DNA from: Laguncularia racemosa
Lineage: Eukaryota; Streptophyta; Magnoliopsida; Myrtales; Combretaceae
DNA length: 64,000 bases
Assembly: GCA_037954665.1 (NCBI GenBank)
Contig: JBBMOL010000039.1
Span: 3,720,001-3,784,000 of the forward strand
Direction of reading: 5' to 3'
The notes under the pieces are model-generated. The model saw only the letters and a program-made list of their open reading frames with translations. It was not told the origin of the DNA and ran no database searches. Below are positions 48,855-61,317 of the stretch, in pieces (the stretch's first letter is position 1; each line of letters opens with the position of its first letter). Both the position numbers and the translations under genes were made by a program.

Positions 48855-51800
48855 CTAGAGCTATTAGTAGGATAACAGAACCAATTGTTCAGAGCTAGAT
48901 GCTGATTGGATGTGCGGGGGGTTGGGCTCCCGTTGCTGACGTCACCTTCGCTTATCCGAGGCTCTTGAATGATATTTGCTTTCCGGAAAGATTGTTGGAG
49001 GGGTGGAATGCACATCAGGGTGTTGCTTGGCTTTTCCTTCATTCTGCCTTTGACACCTCTTGCTTGTGCTTCTTCCCTAGCTATAGGAATGTACCCTAGT
49101 CCAAACGTCCCTTGTTGCCCTTCCTTAAATTGATGGCCTTCCTTGCTGGTCACCACGTTTACCTCATTAAATATTTGGAGACTAAGGTCTTCTGAACCTT
49201 CCTCCCCAATATATGGTATGGTAGTTTCTTTGTATATGGCGTAATCCTGCTCGCCCAGTACGGTGACTATCTGGCCACTCGCAATAAATTTAACCCTTTG
49301 GTGGAGACTAGAGGGGATGGCTCCGGCAACATGTATCCAGGGCCTTCCCAAGAGTAGGTTAAAAGATCTTGGGATGTCAAGGACCTGGAAAGATATGTGA
49401 AATACTTGTGGACCAATCTCCACTGGTAGGTTTACCTCCCCTACTATATCTCTTTTTGACCCATCAAAAGCTCTGACCACCGTTGAGCTAGGTTTTATAT
49501 TGCTTGGATCGACTCCCAATAAGTCGAGGGTAGCCAATGGGCAAACGTTGAGGGATGATCCGTTGTCGACGAGTACCCGGGAGACAATTGTGTCGTTGCA
49601 CCTTACCACTATGAACAGTGGGTTTGTATGTTGGTCTCCCTCCTCTCCTAGCTCTTCCGGAGAGAAAGATATTTGGTCCATTGTGAAAATAGAATCGGCC
49701 ACATGACTTATTTTGTCTGTAGCGATGCCTTTTGGGACCTGAATCTGTTTGAGCACTTTAAAGAGTGCTTCCCTGTGGGGCTCAGATGCTGTAAGAAGGC
49801 CCATGAGTGATATCTGTGCTGGAACTTTATTTAGTTGTTCCATTATCTTGTATTCGCTTGCTTTGACTATCTTTGTAAACGCATCGAGCCCCTCTTCCTC
49901 TTCCTCTCCTTTCTCCGTGTTGGGCTCTTCGGTCGGGGCTTTATTCTTCAGGTCGTATATTCTCCCAAAGCGAGTGATTCCTCACACCATAGGAGGTTGC
50001 TCTTGTTCGAGGGTCCGATAGTCGAAAGGTGCAGCTTTGTACTTCTCCACCGGTATCGGGACATTAAATACATATCTTTTCTTCGGGATCTATATCTCGG
50101 TTGACTGTCCCTCATAGCATTTTATAACCCTGGGCTTTTGACTAGAATTGATCATGTTTATAATCTTCTCCTCTTCCTTCGGCGGGTTGTCCTCCTTTTC
50201 AAATTCTGGCCCCCATTTGCTAGGCGGCCCATATACCGTCGAGGTATAAGAGTAGTTCACCAAGTACTCGAATCTCCCATGTGATTCCCCCAAAGTGCCG
50301 ACTGTTGGGTCTCCGGCTAACCATCTTCTTTTGATATGTGACTTTGGGGTTTTCTCTAGAGCTTGACGGGACTGCTTTTCCTTTTGGTCAACCGTCTTCC
50401 ACTTAGGAGCTTCCTTCGGAGCCGACTTCTCAGATGTGATCATGTTGATGATGGGCTTATGATTAGGCAGCGGGTTGGTGTTGACATTAGGTGCTGGGGT
50501 GTCAACAAAATCCAGCTGTACAATTCCCGCGTTGATTAAGTCCTGGATTTTGTGCCGGAGCCTCCAGCATCTATCTGTAGAGTGGCCCTCTTGGCCCATA
50601 TGGTAATCACATTTGAGGTTTGGGTCGAAGTTTTTAGGCTTGTATCGGTCGTTGGGGATTTCGAAGCTGATCAAGTTATCCGCCCTCAGCAGAGCAAAGA
50701 CCTGGCTGAGCGGGATGGGAATTAGAGTGAAATGCCTTGGGACCCTAGTAGCCTCGGTATGACTGATCGTGGAGTGCTGGGCTGGGGTACTCGTGGTCTA
50801 GAATGTCACACGAGTCCCGGCCTTTTCTACCTTACCGGAGTGAACTGTGTTGACGGTAGACTCTTTGGCTCTATTACCTCCTAGGGGCCTTTGTGTTGGT
50901 GTGACCCTAAGAGAATCCATTGTTTCGAGTCTGCCGGTGGTGATGGCACTTTCGATCCGGTACCCTGCAGCTACCACCTCTGCAAAGCTGGATGAGGTCT
51001 GGCCTACCAGATGTGAAAAGTAGGTCTTGTCTAAGGTGTTGACAAATATAGATGTCAACTCCTTCTCAGAGATTAGGGTTGTTACTCTGGCGGCTTGGGC
51101 TCTCCAGCGCTGAGCATACTCCTTAAACGGCTCAGGATGTCTTTTCTAGAGACTCCCCAGATCAATCACAGAGGGGGCGACCTCAATATTGAACTTGTAC
51201 TGGTCATAGAATGCCCTGGCTAGCCTTTCCCAGGTGTTAACATGATTGAAGTCCAGGTGGGCGTACCAGACCAATGCAGGGCCTGTGAGGCTGTCTTGGA
51301 AAGTCTGGATCATGAGTTGGTCGTACTGAGCGTACTTACTCATCTTTCGGGCATATAGCCTTGTATGCATTTTGGGGCACCCAGTCCCATCATGCTTTTC
51401 AAACTCCGGGGTCTTGAACTTCTCAGGGTACACCTCTTCCCCGTATACTGGCAGACTGGTGATTCCGGCTTGCTCAAACCCATCAAGACCTTCAATTGTT
51501 TTCATTTTATCATGGAGCTGTTGGAAGAGCCTTTTCTCCATCTCTTTCTTTCTCTCTTCCATCTCTCTCTTCAGGTCATCAGAGTTTGGACCCTGGTTGA
51601 TCCTCGGCTCGTATTCAAAGGCCGGGTTGAGGTGGGAATTGATTTCTTCATACTCTGGAGGCTATCCCTCCACTGCCTTCCCTTTCCTGGCCCTTGAATG
51701 CTCCTCTTGGGTTCGCTGGGTAAAGGGAAGGAGGCCGATGCTTTCAGTTAAGAGGTGGACCTGGGCAGCCAATTGTTGGACCGTTTGTTCTAGGGATACG

Positions 51801-51862
51801 ATCCTGGAGTCTGAGGCAGCATCAGCATTTGTGTTATTGCGGTTGTCGCTGCTGTTTGCCAT
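48855..51862 (-). pseudogene. Ogre gag-pro
   Basis: Starts at ATG 51862 (MANSSDNRNN) and stays in one frame to the predicted donor. Parts in order: a short coiled-coil-like segment (LEQTVQQLAAQVHLLTESIG), gag core around GPALVWYAHLDFNHVNTWER, a zinc-knuckle-like CDYHMGQEGHSTDRCW in which a Cys may be lost, a Pro/Lys-rich linker, and the aspartic protease with VLVDNGSSLNVCP and NLLLGRPWIH. D-N-G-S instead of D-S/T-G-S is common in this lineage. Internal stops are at 51664, 51148, 50800, 50092 and 49984 (first bases, minus strand). There is no frameshift. Confidence 0.88.
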
Positions 51863-52102
51863 CTTTGTTCTTGAACGTGTGCAAATTGGGCTTCTGGGAG
51901 GGTTCGGTTGTTTAGGAGCTATCTTGATACCCGGCGCGCATTTTTCTTTTTTTTAGTATGATGTATGTAAATGTTATGCATGTGTCATACGGATGCTAAA
52001 AATAAAAGGGTCGGCAATTGATTGACGATGTAATATTGAAACTTTACTTTTATTAATATAAAAAATTTTTGGAGTTCGATACTAAAAGATTACAATGATA
52101 AT

Positions 52103-53628
52103 CTATTTCCTAGCTCTCTTAGTCTTTTGTTGTGGAGACTCAGGCTTCCCGTTGATGACGGCTTCTAGTTCTTCGACTCTGGTTTTGGTCTTCTCCAATT
52201 ATGCTTCCAAGGCTTTGTTCCTTTAGTCGGATTCCTTGAATCGTCCTTTCCAGATGTCTTTCTTATAATCTGCAGCTTCAAAATAGACCTCCATCCGAGC
52301 CTTGACCTGCTCTAGGTAGATTTCTAGCTCCGGATTTATCTTGTCTAGCCTTGGTTGAGTGACATCTGGGACCCGGTATGCTCTTTCCCCTGTCTGATAT
52401 AGCTGGCGGATCACAAACTCCCTGGTGGCTGGATCCTTCCTACTTCGCCATCCAGCTCACTGAGGTCTACATTCGGGCTTTCAATTCTGGCGTCCCAAAG
52501 TGCTTTGACCTCCATCAGCTTAGCAAACTTTTCAGCCACCAGTAGGTTCAGATCTTGGTACTCGAAAGTGACTGCTTCCAGCGAGGGCTGATAAACTATG
52601 TATTGAATAGTACCGAACTGGCGAACCACTGAATTGGGGTGATATCCAATACATCCGTTGATTCCGATCAAAGGCACGGCTTGAAAGTTACTGCAGGTTA
52701 AAATAATTTTGTCGCAGCAACTCCACTTAGTTGTCCACATAATATCTTCGGCACTGAAGCTTCTAAGTACTTCTACCCAACTGTGGCTGGTAAGGTCGTC
52801 AGGTAGCTTTATCTTTTCTATGCATGAATCTACGAGATCCACCTGCTGAGCCAACACTTTCCGGACCATGTTCAGCCCGAAACACTTAAGGTGGCTTACG
52901 AACCAAATCAGCATAAGATTGATACTTGAGCGGAGGATCCCATGGCCTTTCTTCTTGACAAAGTTTAAGTTCCAGATCTGTTCAGCCAATAGAGCTGGGA
53001 TGTAAGATCTTCCTTCCAGAAATTGGGTCACCAGCTCTACAACCCAGTAGTGGACATAGAAAGTTCCGGTAGGGAATAGTATGGTGGCAAAAGCTGTCAA
53101 GATGAAAGCATTCACCCTTCTTTGTCTATATGTCTTGGGGTCCCCACACACTATGTCTTTCCTATCCCCATTGTCTTCTCGGGCAATGAACCAGGCTTCC
53201 AATTCGTCCATCCGGATGCAGTATCCACTACAGTCTGCTAAGGCCTTGTTGATTTCTATTTTGCAGATACCTAGGAGTCTGCTGAAAATACCGGCTAGCC
53301 CAGCCTCGAGATCTGGTATATAGACTTGATCGGTTAGTGCTAGAGCCTGTAGCAGTTGGGTGTACTCTTCCAAGGTAGGGGTGATTTCATGTAGCCCGAT
53401 GAAGAAAGCTGAGGGCTCTATTTCCCACAAATGGAGCATGGCCCATACCAAAGGCAAGTTCACCTCTATCTTTGTTAGTGAGAGGATGGGCCCTATTTTC
53501 TGCTGAATGAAGGCCTGTTCCTCTAGATTGTATAAGGTGAACTAATGGTCCAGCACCAGCTTTGGGTCCAAAGCTTTGTATACCCGGATCTCTTTGCGGA
53601 GGAGGCGGTCAACTGCGATACTAGCCAT
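52103..53628 (-). pseudogene. Ogre ORF1 (extra ORF upstream of gag)
   Basis: From ATG 53628 (MASIAVDRLLRKE) to TAG at 52103. With one missing base near 52433 the length equals 509 codons, so a single 1-bp deletion accounts for the frame change between the two halves (...SELDGEVG and TGERAYRVPD). Internal stops are TAG 53544, and TAA 52225 and 52201. The N-terminal half, with LPLVWAMLHLWEIEPSAFF, resembles the uncharacterised protein found in legume and other Ogre elements (I recall it as DUF7745-like). The C-terminus is charged and coiled-coil-like (EKTKTRVEELEAVI). Its role in the element is not known. Confidence 0.8.
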
Positions 53629-54108
53629 CTATTACAACAAGAAATTTCCTAATTACAACTAGAACTATGAAAATATTACAGGGAAATAGATCCGAACTCC
53701 ATGAACAAAACAAATATTACATTATCGTCAATTGTCAACCCATGACTTTATGTATGCAAATAGGTTGGTTCTAACTGGTCCCCAAGCTCTATGGCCTCCC
53801 GCATTTTCGGAGAAATGGATCTCAGGCCATATCGAAGCATTGGGTGGGGTAGCCTAATCGGTCCCAAACGGTGATTACCTCACTTCACCTGAAACTTACA
53901 CAATGGCTCCCCGTCTTAGGGTCCTAGGACGGTCCGGGTTCGACCGTATCTATTCACACAAATGTATGCATGCAGACCCAAAAGTAAAGAAAACTGAATT
54001 ATAAACTTAGCTAATCTTTGAAAAGTTAGCAACATAATAATAATCGAAAGACATTTCTTAAAAAGGAACATTTTGAGGATATTCAGGTGGCTAGCCTACT
54101 GGAATGGG
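53629..54108 (-). other. Ogre 5' untranslated region
   Basis: About 480 bases between the primer site and ORF1 with no supported frame. Confidence 0.6.
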
Positions 54109-54126
54109 TCCCTAGTGGAGTCGCCA
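54109..54126 (-). other. Ogre primer binding site
   Basis: The minus strand reads TGGCGACTCCACTAGGGA, three bases after the 5' LTR. It starts with TGG, as required to pair with a tRNA CCA end; from memory this resembles the Arg-tRNA site used by Ogre elements. Confidence 0.75.
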
Positions 54127-54129
54127 TCC

Positions 54130-56094
54130 TGTCGAGTCTAATTTTTGAATTTCCCATTCCTAATCCGATCTATACTAAACCTTGTACTCATCTAATGTAG
54201 ATCTTCGACTTGAGTTAGGAATTTCGTTTATTTTGGAGTCGTCACCCAATTGTTGTTGGGAAAGATTTAATTAAGACTAATAGAGCGGATTAGTCCTAAT
54301 TTGGACCACTAGTTGTCGTGATTTCCTCTTCTTGTTTTTGTGAAAAGAGGAAAGGGGAAAACCAGATATTCTAAATTCGGAGGCTAACCTATTAAAACCT
54401 TACGGTTACCACCCAATCTCCTAAAATTTACTCCTATCTCGAAATGTCTTTTATTTTATTTTTGTTATCTTTTATTGTGTTTTTGAGTAAATTATTCTAG
54501 GAAAATGATTTTTATTCCTTTTTAGGGTTGCCCCAAATGCGTGCCTACGTACTTGCTATTCAGGATCAAACAAGCCGTAGTTCGCTTTTCCTGAAAAATT
54601 TTAATGTGTTTGTGAATTTTAATTATGAAATTTCTTTTTATTTATGTTATTATCGTTTTAGGATTTTTCTAAAAAATCTAAGCCTAAGGTTGATAATTTG
54701 ATTTTTGAAAGTGATATTTTAAGGAAAAACCAATTTTGGATTTATTTAAGAAAATGATTTTTCTAAGTGATAAAAATTCCATTTTTCTATTTTTTCACTC
54801 ATTTCTACTATTATAAATTTTTATTGATTTTTTATAATTTTTATAATTTTTATTAAATTGTTATTGAAAATTTTCTCATAGATTTTTATCTATCATATTT
54901 TTAAAATCTAAATTATTATTATTATTTTTATAATATTTTTATTATTTTCTTTATAAATTTTCTACATTTTTATTATTTATTATTATAATTATTATTTTTA
55001 TTTTTATCATTAAATCCTAAAAAAAATCCATTTTCTAACATTTTTCTATTTACAAATAAATAAATTCGAAATAAATAAAATAACTAAATAAAATAAAAAA
55101 ATCGAAAAATCCAACTTACTTGGATCCGGGTTGGTGCACGGGTCGGGTCGGTCAGGTCGATCGAACGTGGTGACTGGGACTGCTCGTCGATGGCTTTCCG
55201 GCGACCCTTTTTGTCGAATGAGGGGTGTTTCTGAAGCTTCCAAGGATGACGAACCTAAAATTGGTGGTGGTTGCGATCGAAAACCTCCCTAGGCGGTGTT
55301 GATCGGTGGTCGTGCTCGAAAACTCCGGCGAAGCTCTAATCTCCCTTATTTTCTCTCTTTCCTCACTTTTGATTCGTGATTTTGCTTCTCCACTTCATCC
55401 TCTATTTATAGGCGTTCGAAATCGAGCTGGATAAGCTCGGATTTCCACCGATCGAAGCAAATCGGATTTGCGATTAAAAAACCAACTCCGATTCGTGTAA
55501 ATCCATCGATTTGTTGAAATTTGATTCCAATTGGATGATGTTTATTGTATTTCCGTTGAAGATCTGTTGGATTTGTGCAAAAAATCGAATCAAAACGGCC
55601 GAAATTCAGATTTTTCTCCTCGCCGGCGATCTCAGACCGAGGTTGAAGACGATCACACGCCCGACGCGTGCGTTCGCTCCAGCCAATCAGATGCTGCCAC
55701 GTGTCCTAGGCGATGAAGAAAAATTGCAAAACGCGAAATCTGCTTCCCCCGTGACAGAGCCCTCCCCCGCGCGCCTTAGGCCATGGTCCGGACCAGCTGG
55801 GCTAGCCCACTTTCGCGATTTTATTTATTTCGCAAATTACATTTATGCAATGCGATTTTTTTATTTTTTTGTATTTTTTGAAATTTCAAAAATTTGTAAA
55901 AATCATTTAACCCTTATTATTGTCATTTCTGAAATTATTTTCCAAAATTGATGTATTTTCCTATTTATTTTTATTTTTTGAACATTTTTCGTATTTTTGC
56001 TAAATTAGAGAAAAATATGGAAAATTTGGGAAAAATTGGAAATGACTTATTATTGATTATTATTGCTCCTTATGGCAAAAATGGGGTGTTTACA
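54130..56094 (-). repeat. 5' LTR of the Ogre element
   Basis: On the plus strand it starts TGTCGAGTC and ends GTTTACA; it is the partner of 41504-43482. The promoter-like minus-strand TATAAATA is at 55410-55403. Confidence 0.92.
55403..55410 (-). promoter_or_regulatory. TATA box of the Ogre 5' LTR
   Basis: The minus strand reads CCTATAAATAGAGG; it is conserved at 42791-42798 in the other LTR. Confidence 0.7.
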
Positions 56095-56099
56095 AGCAT
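56095..56099. other. Target-site duplication, right copy (AGCAT)
   Basis: Identical to 41499-41503. Confidence 0.88.
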
Positions 56100-59000
56100 T
56101 TAATCTCAAATGAACAATCAACCGTACAAGATAATTGTCCACGAAATACAATCACAAATATGTCCAAGAAAGATTCAAATCTACCCTAGATATGACTCAC
56201 TAGAGAAGAAATGAACAAACAACAAAGATGAAATCGATATGACTCACAATTCTCATTTGTCGCACTCGTCACAATTCCAATTCTTAGGTTGAAATTGATA
56301 AGATATTTTGAACTATGACAAACCCTAATTCCACACGTGAAAGTGCTAGGTTTTTTCTGCAAAATATGGCCTCCTCAAACCCTCTTCTAAGCAAGTATTT
56401 ATACTTGCTACTCCTAGGGTTAGAAAGTGGTCAAAATTACAAGTTTGTCGCTTTTAAGGTGGCTAGTCCTAAATGAAAATTACAAGGAAAATGAAAGTGT
56501 CCCAAAACCAAATATAACAAAAAATAGTTCATAAAAGAAGAAATATATAAAAGAAATGATCCTTCATGATGCTGGTCTTCAAGAAGTTTTTGAATCAGGT
56601 TCCATTGACAACCTTGATTCGCTCAATAGTATAGGTGTTTTTGCATCCTGTAGGACTGACAAATGAACCTGCTGAAATGCATAAAAATTATAGTGCAAAG
56701 ATATAGGAAGTAGGTTAGTTTTCTCAAGGTTAGGTTTCTCTAGCAAAACCCTCAAGGCTAGATTGTGGAGGCCCTTAGCTCGGGCCCTGGTGATAGGTTC
56801 TTGAGGAGTTTGATTCCTATCAAATTAATAACTTGAATATTGTTGATACGATGTTTGAGATTGAAGACAAGTCATGATCTTGTTGTGCTCGGGAATGTCT
56901 TTGTTTCTTTAGTTAAAAGAGACTCTCTTAATGGCTATGATACTTTGATGATAGAAAAGGGTATGAACAATTTACTGAGTGATTACCAATCGAACCATGA
57001 CATAAGAGCCAGGGAAACTGAGCAAACTAGCGGCGGTAAGAAGAGTTTAAGTTAAATACCCTATCCCTATTATAAGGGGTCGTAATAGCTGTTTTGTTAT
57101 GGATATTAATTCTAAGGTAGGGCAATGCGTTAGAAAGCCAGAGGCAAGCGGTTGGCAAGCTTTAACTGGAGGAGCTATAAGTAGGGGGCCGTTCAAGTTG
57201 TGCACATGTTTTATTCACTTAAAATTCAAATCGATATGGAGTTTAAAATTTTCACAGGACTTAGGTTTAAAGCATGTCGGCCAAGGTGAAATTGTGATAC
57301 CTGAGTCAACCATACTAGCTAATCGAGAGGCTACTTAATCGATGAATGTTGACCCTTGGCCAGCAGAAGTTGTATGTGGCACTTGTTTTATTTCCTTTTT
57401 TTATCTTTTGCTGGTGTCTATGGTTTACTTTCTTATTTTGGGTGTTAAGGTTTGACCTCAAAACTATAAATATGCTATTTTGTGTATTCAAGAGTAAGAG
57501 AAAGCCAAATGTAGATTCAATTTTGAAATATTGCTATAAGAGATTGAAAGTATAATATCTGTATTTATATTGATATACTATTATGAATTCGTTCGTTATT
57601 TTAATATTTGAGATTTTTCAAGTTAATATTCTCAATCAAATTCTTTTTTTCTAACCATCTATCTCTAGTATAATATATATATACCTATTTAGCATATACC
57701 ACCATAGAAATATACCTGACGACGTAGTGTGAATAAAGCCCTCAAAAGCCGGTGTTGAAACCAATACATGCATATGGCTCTAGTAAAAGGAGTTTGTACC
57801 AGAGCATACACATGCCAGAGAGTTCGACAGCATGCTAAAGAAATGTAATACATAGACATATCCATCTGTTCTAGTTCACTCCTTTAAGCAAGCCCTTGGT
57901 CGTGGTTTCTTTGGAGAACTCGTAGACATTACTAGCTTCATAATTACTCTAGAGCAACATTCTAGAAATATTTATGTTATGACTTCAAAATTTTGACAAG
58001 AAAAATATTGATATTTATGATACGCTCTTCAAGTTGCAAACCTGGCATGATTAGAATGCTTAGCATAACATTAATTGAGCTTGCTAAGGTTATAGCAAGA
58101 GCAATATTAAGGTCAACTCTTAGCATGGTCGTAGGTAGAGCAATCAAAAGGTCAACGCTTTACATTTCGGGCCTGAGAAGACAGCTTCTATGTGTACACG
58201 AAAGCACACCCACACGGTTGAGTTATCTATATCCGACCATCGCATCACCCCCTATAGGATTTGTTTGGTGAAGAGCACATTCCAAGAGTTGATCAACTTG
58301 AAAACTAAGTGAGTTTTCACATAAATTGTTCAAAAAGTGTGAATCGGATTTTATAACTTGTCGAAAAAGTCTTCTATTTCCAAATGAATGATGCTTTTCT
58401 TACCTAAAGGAGCTATTTTCAATTTTGGTTACCAGTATAGTCATGGACTCGTGCGTTTCTGCAAATGTCAAAGTACACGTACACCAACTAGCTGAAAAGT
58501 AACAATGTAAAATGGCTTATATATGCTGCTAAGGGATTCGACAAATACGGGCATATGTACTACAGAAAATTGACAAACTCGCTTCGATGCACTCGATTTC
58601 ACCTCTACACCAGCCAATTCGACTCATGATATAATATACAACTCTACAATAAAATATAGTAAATAATTTCATAAAATTCTATCCGCAACCTTCTGTTTCC
58701 TTATACATGCTATAGATATAATTGGTGAACTTCTGGCATATCATAAAGTGCATCCGATGACCAACTAAAATCATCATATATTAACATATCTAAATTCTAA
58801 AATCAAATTAACGCATCCAGCTTCGTTTTAATGAATTCAATTTCTATATTTTCATTTAATGGGAGTAATCTAATTTTCCTTTTATCGGATTTAGTGTACT
58901 TTTTGTTTCCTCAAGAAAAATAACGTTATCCCTAGTGTGGGGGGGACATTTTACCTATAGAAGTGACGTACTCATTTATGCAATTGGGTTACGTTATCCT

Positions 59001-59114
59001 AACTCTTTGTTTTTTATTCTTTTTTATCAATCTATATGATTATATACATTTTTTTTCTCAATGAATGAAATTCATCTCTATTGGATTTTTTTTTTTCGTA
59101 TTTCCATAATCTTA
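56100..59114. other. Intergenic stretch, no recognised gene
   Basis: Several short plus-strand frames occur (56840-57055, 57099-57338, 57346-57555, 57993-58271), and part of 56800-57300 is less AT-rich. None shows a domain I recognise, splice context or consistent codon use. They may be remnants of another element. Confidence 0.4.
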
Positions 59115-59122
59115 ATTGAGAG

Positions 59123-59330
59123 CATGGTTATCAAAATCACAATTTTACATATTATTAAAACTTACAGAATTAGTAGCATCACATCAAACTCATAAAATCG
59201 AAAATTTGTAAAATTATACATATAAATTCATTAATCTATCAAGAGTTTACATTTAAATGATTTTATATCTATTTTAACTAAGAAAAAATTAATAAAATCA
59301 TATAGTTGGCTTGCGATTTTAACAACTATG
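59123..59330. mobile_element. hAT-like MITE
   Basis: The left terminus CATGGTTATCAAAATCAC pairs with the reverse complement of the right terminus, CATAGTTGTTAAAATCGC. Flanking octamers ATTGAGAG (59115-59122) and TTTGAGAT (59331-59338) match at six of eight bases, fitting an 8-bp hAT target duplication with decay. The 208-bp element is non-coding. Confidence 0.65.
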
Positions 59331-59409
59331 TTTGAGATAATGATGTGCAATTAATTAATCAAGAGAAAAATACAGGATTGTAGTTCTAAGGAAGATAAAT
59401 GTTCATTTG

Positions 59410-59785
59410 CCATGTTTGGTATGTAGCAATAATCTGGAATAGAATAGACTAAGTCTATTCCTATGTTAGAAAACACTCACGAAATGAAACGGTATATAGT
59501 GATATTTATTAAAATTATTCTTAATTAATGAAAGTAATACATATGAATTAATAAATTACAAAGGTTTAAAGGTTATTTAAGTAAGTTTTATTGAAGATGA
59601 GGAATAGAATTGCGATTTCTCTCCTTTAAAAGGTAAAATCAAGATTCTCCTTAAAGATAGAATCATTAATTCTAAAAAATTACAATTTCATCTTTTAAAA
59701 ATTCTTCCAAACATGAAAAAAGAGAATAATATCTAAAATCACAATTTAATTTTATAATTATTCTTATATATCAAACAAACCATCA
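59410..59785. mobile_element. Possible second MITE
   Basis: The left part TGTTTGGTATGTAGCAATAA and the reverse complement of the right part, GGTTTGTTTGATATATAAG, are loosely alike. Inside, TTTAAAAATTCTTCCAAACATG echoes the left end in inverted form. Ends are uncertain. Confidence 0.35.
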
Positions 59786-61310
59786 ACACATAAATAATCA
59801 TCTGAGCCTCTATATGGTGAAATTCCATTGATGGTGTCCCATTGATTTCTGATGCCTGGATAAATCGTCAAAAACATCCAGCTCCTCTTATCTTGACATC
59901 TACACGTCTATAGCATGGGCCAATTACATCATTTTCTTAGTTTTCTTACTTACCCCGTTGTTGAAATATGATTTTATTAGAGAGAGAAATTTAGCTTTAT
60001 AGCCCGGAAAAATCACCAATGAAAGTCGACCAGCTCTAAAGTTATAGTCAACAATAATGACTTTTAATTATTGGAAATGACATGGGATAAGATGACTAGA
60101 TTTGATTTTTCACATAAGACAAATGTTATCGTTGTTAATAACGAGTCTACGCGAACACATCTGTCTCCGTTGGAGCCAACTGTCTCAATTCATGGAACAG
60201 TGATCAAACGCCCATTGCTTATTAAGTAGTTCATGTATATTCATATAAATATAAAAGGTATAAATGGATGCCAATCATTCTCTTTAATCACAAGTATACG
60301 CAATTTACAAACGTTTTTCCTAGATTGGGTTTCAAGATTCCAAATTACAAACAAAGACAAGTGTATGATATATATATATATATATATATTGTTCATCTTT
60401 TATCCTAACAAGTTGTGTTAAACCTCCATTTTAAGATTCATCAAGTTATGTATTATATTTAGTTTCGTACAATACATATATGAGTACGCTAGAGCCATCA
60501 CCTTCAATTTATAAATATTGTATACAAGAGGCATGACTTAGTGTGGGGACCAAAAGGATAAAACTCATAACGTGGAGGTGTTAGAATTATAAGTTATTGA
60601 GTAATATCATCATTAGAAGCATAAAAAATTAGAAGAATAAAAACCAACAGATGAGACAGCTGAAATTAAAAGTTCAAACCTAGAGGTTATTCAAAAATAG
60701 TACATGCTGGTTTTGAAGGGATTAAAGGTTGCCGAAAACTATTATAGAAGTTTAGTTTCAAAGTTCAACTTTAAAAGCTTATAATATTTTATTAATAAAG
60801 AATTATAAAACTCATAATATATTAATAAAAATTAATTTAAATTTTTATAACTTTTTTGCTTATAAAAAGTCCATTTTTGATTTTAAATTTATGTTTTTCC
60901 ATAGTATTTCAAAAAGTTAAAGAATTATCAACTTGATTAGGAAATTTTAATTTAATTGATTTAATTTTCTATTATATTTTTATTTAGTTTTTGTATTAGT
61001 TTTAGGATTAATAGTCTATAAATACTTAATGGACAATTTAACCAAGGATTATTATAGATTATTATTCATTATTACAATTTGTTTTCTCTCTCATCTTTGG
61101 GTATACATACTTCAAATTGCATCAACTCAAGAGCTGTAATATTTAGATAATGATCGTATATTTAAGGATTTAATTAGATATTGAAGAACTACTAAACCAA
61201 AATAAATAACTCTTGCATGTTCACTCATAATAACCATGTTTATTTTATATTACAATTATTACCATACCATTTTGCAAATACAGGTGCACTGTGTACGAAA
61301 TAATTGATTG
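59786..61310. other. AT-rich intergenic stretch, no gene seen
   Basis: Includes a (TA)n run at about 60369-60389. No domain, RNA gene or element boundary was recognised. Confidence 0.45.
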
Positions 61311-61317
61311 GTAACTA

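Larger units (their letters stand above)
41504..56094 (-). mobile_element. Ogre-type (Tat lineage) Ty3/gypsy retrotransposon
   Basis: A 14.6-kb element with LTRs of 1979 and 1965 bp, AGCAT target duplication, and a minus-strand order of 5' LTR, primer site, extra ORF, gag-pro, short predicted intron, RT, RNase H, second RNase H, integrase, repeat-rich non-coding region, polypurine tract and 3' LTR. The large size, extra ORF before gag, pro/RT intron and two RNase H regions are the recognised Ogre features. LTR divergence is higher than in the chromovirus (about 20 substitutions counted in the first ~320 bp; later parts look more alike). Twelve in-frame stops interrupt gag-pol, so the copy is dead. 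Confidence 0.92.

Noticed and set aside
51365..51956. Overlapping plus-strand frames of 110 and 194 codons
   Set aside because: They are antisense shadows of the Ogre gag frame, which carries the recognisable motifs.
41040..56200. A host gene split by the Ogre insertion
   Set aside because: Joining the sequences flanking AGCAT on both sides gives no continuing frame or recognisable domain.
56840..57338. Possible organelle-derived insertion or LINE remnant because of locally higher GC
   Set aside because: No organelle gene, rRNA, tRNA or LINE motif could be recognised by eye; a BLAST against organelle genomes would decide.
57993..58271. 92-codon plus-strand frame
   Set aside because: No domain or supporting signal; composition is compatible with chance in this region.
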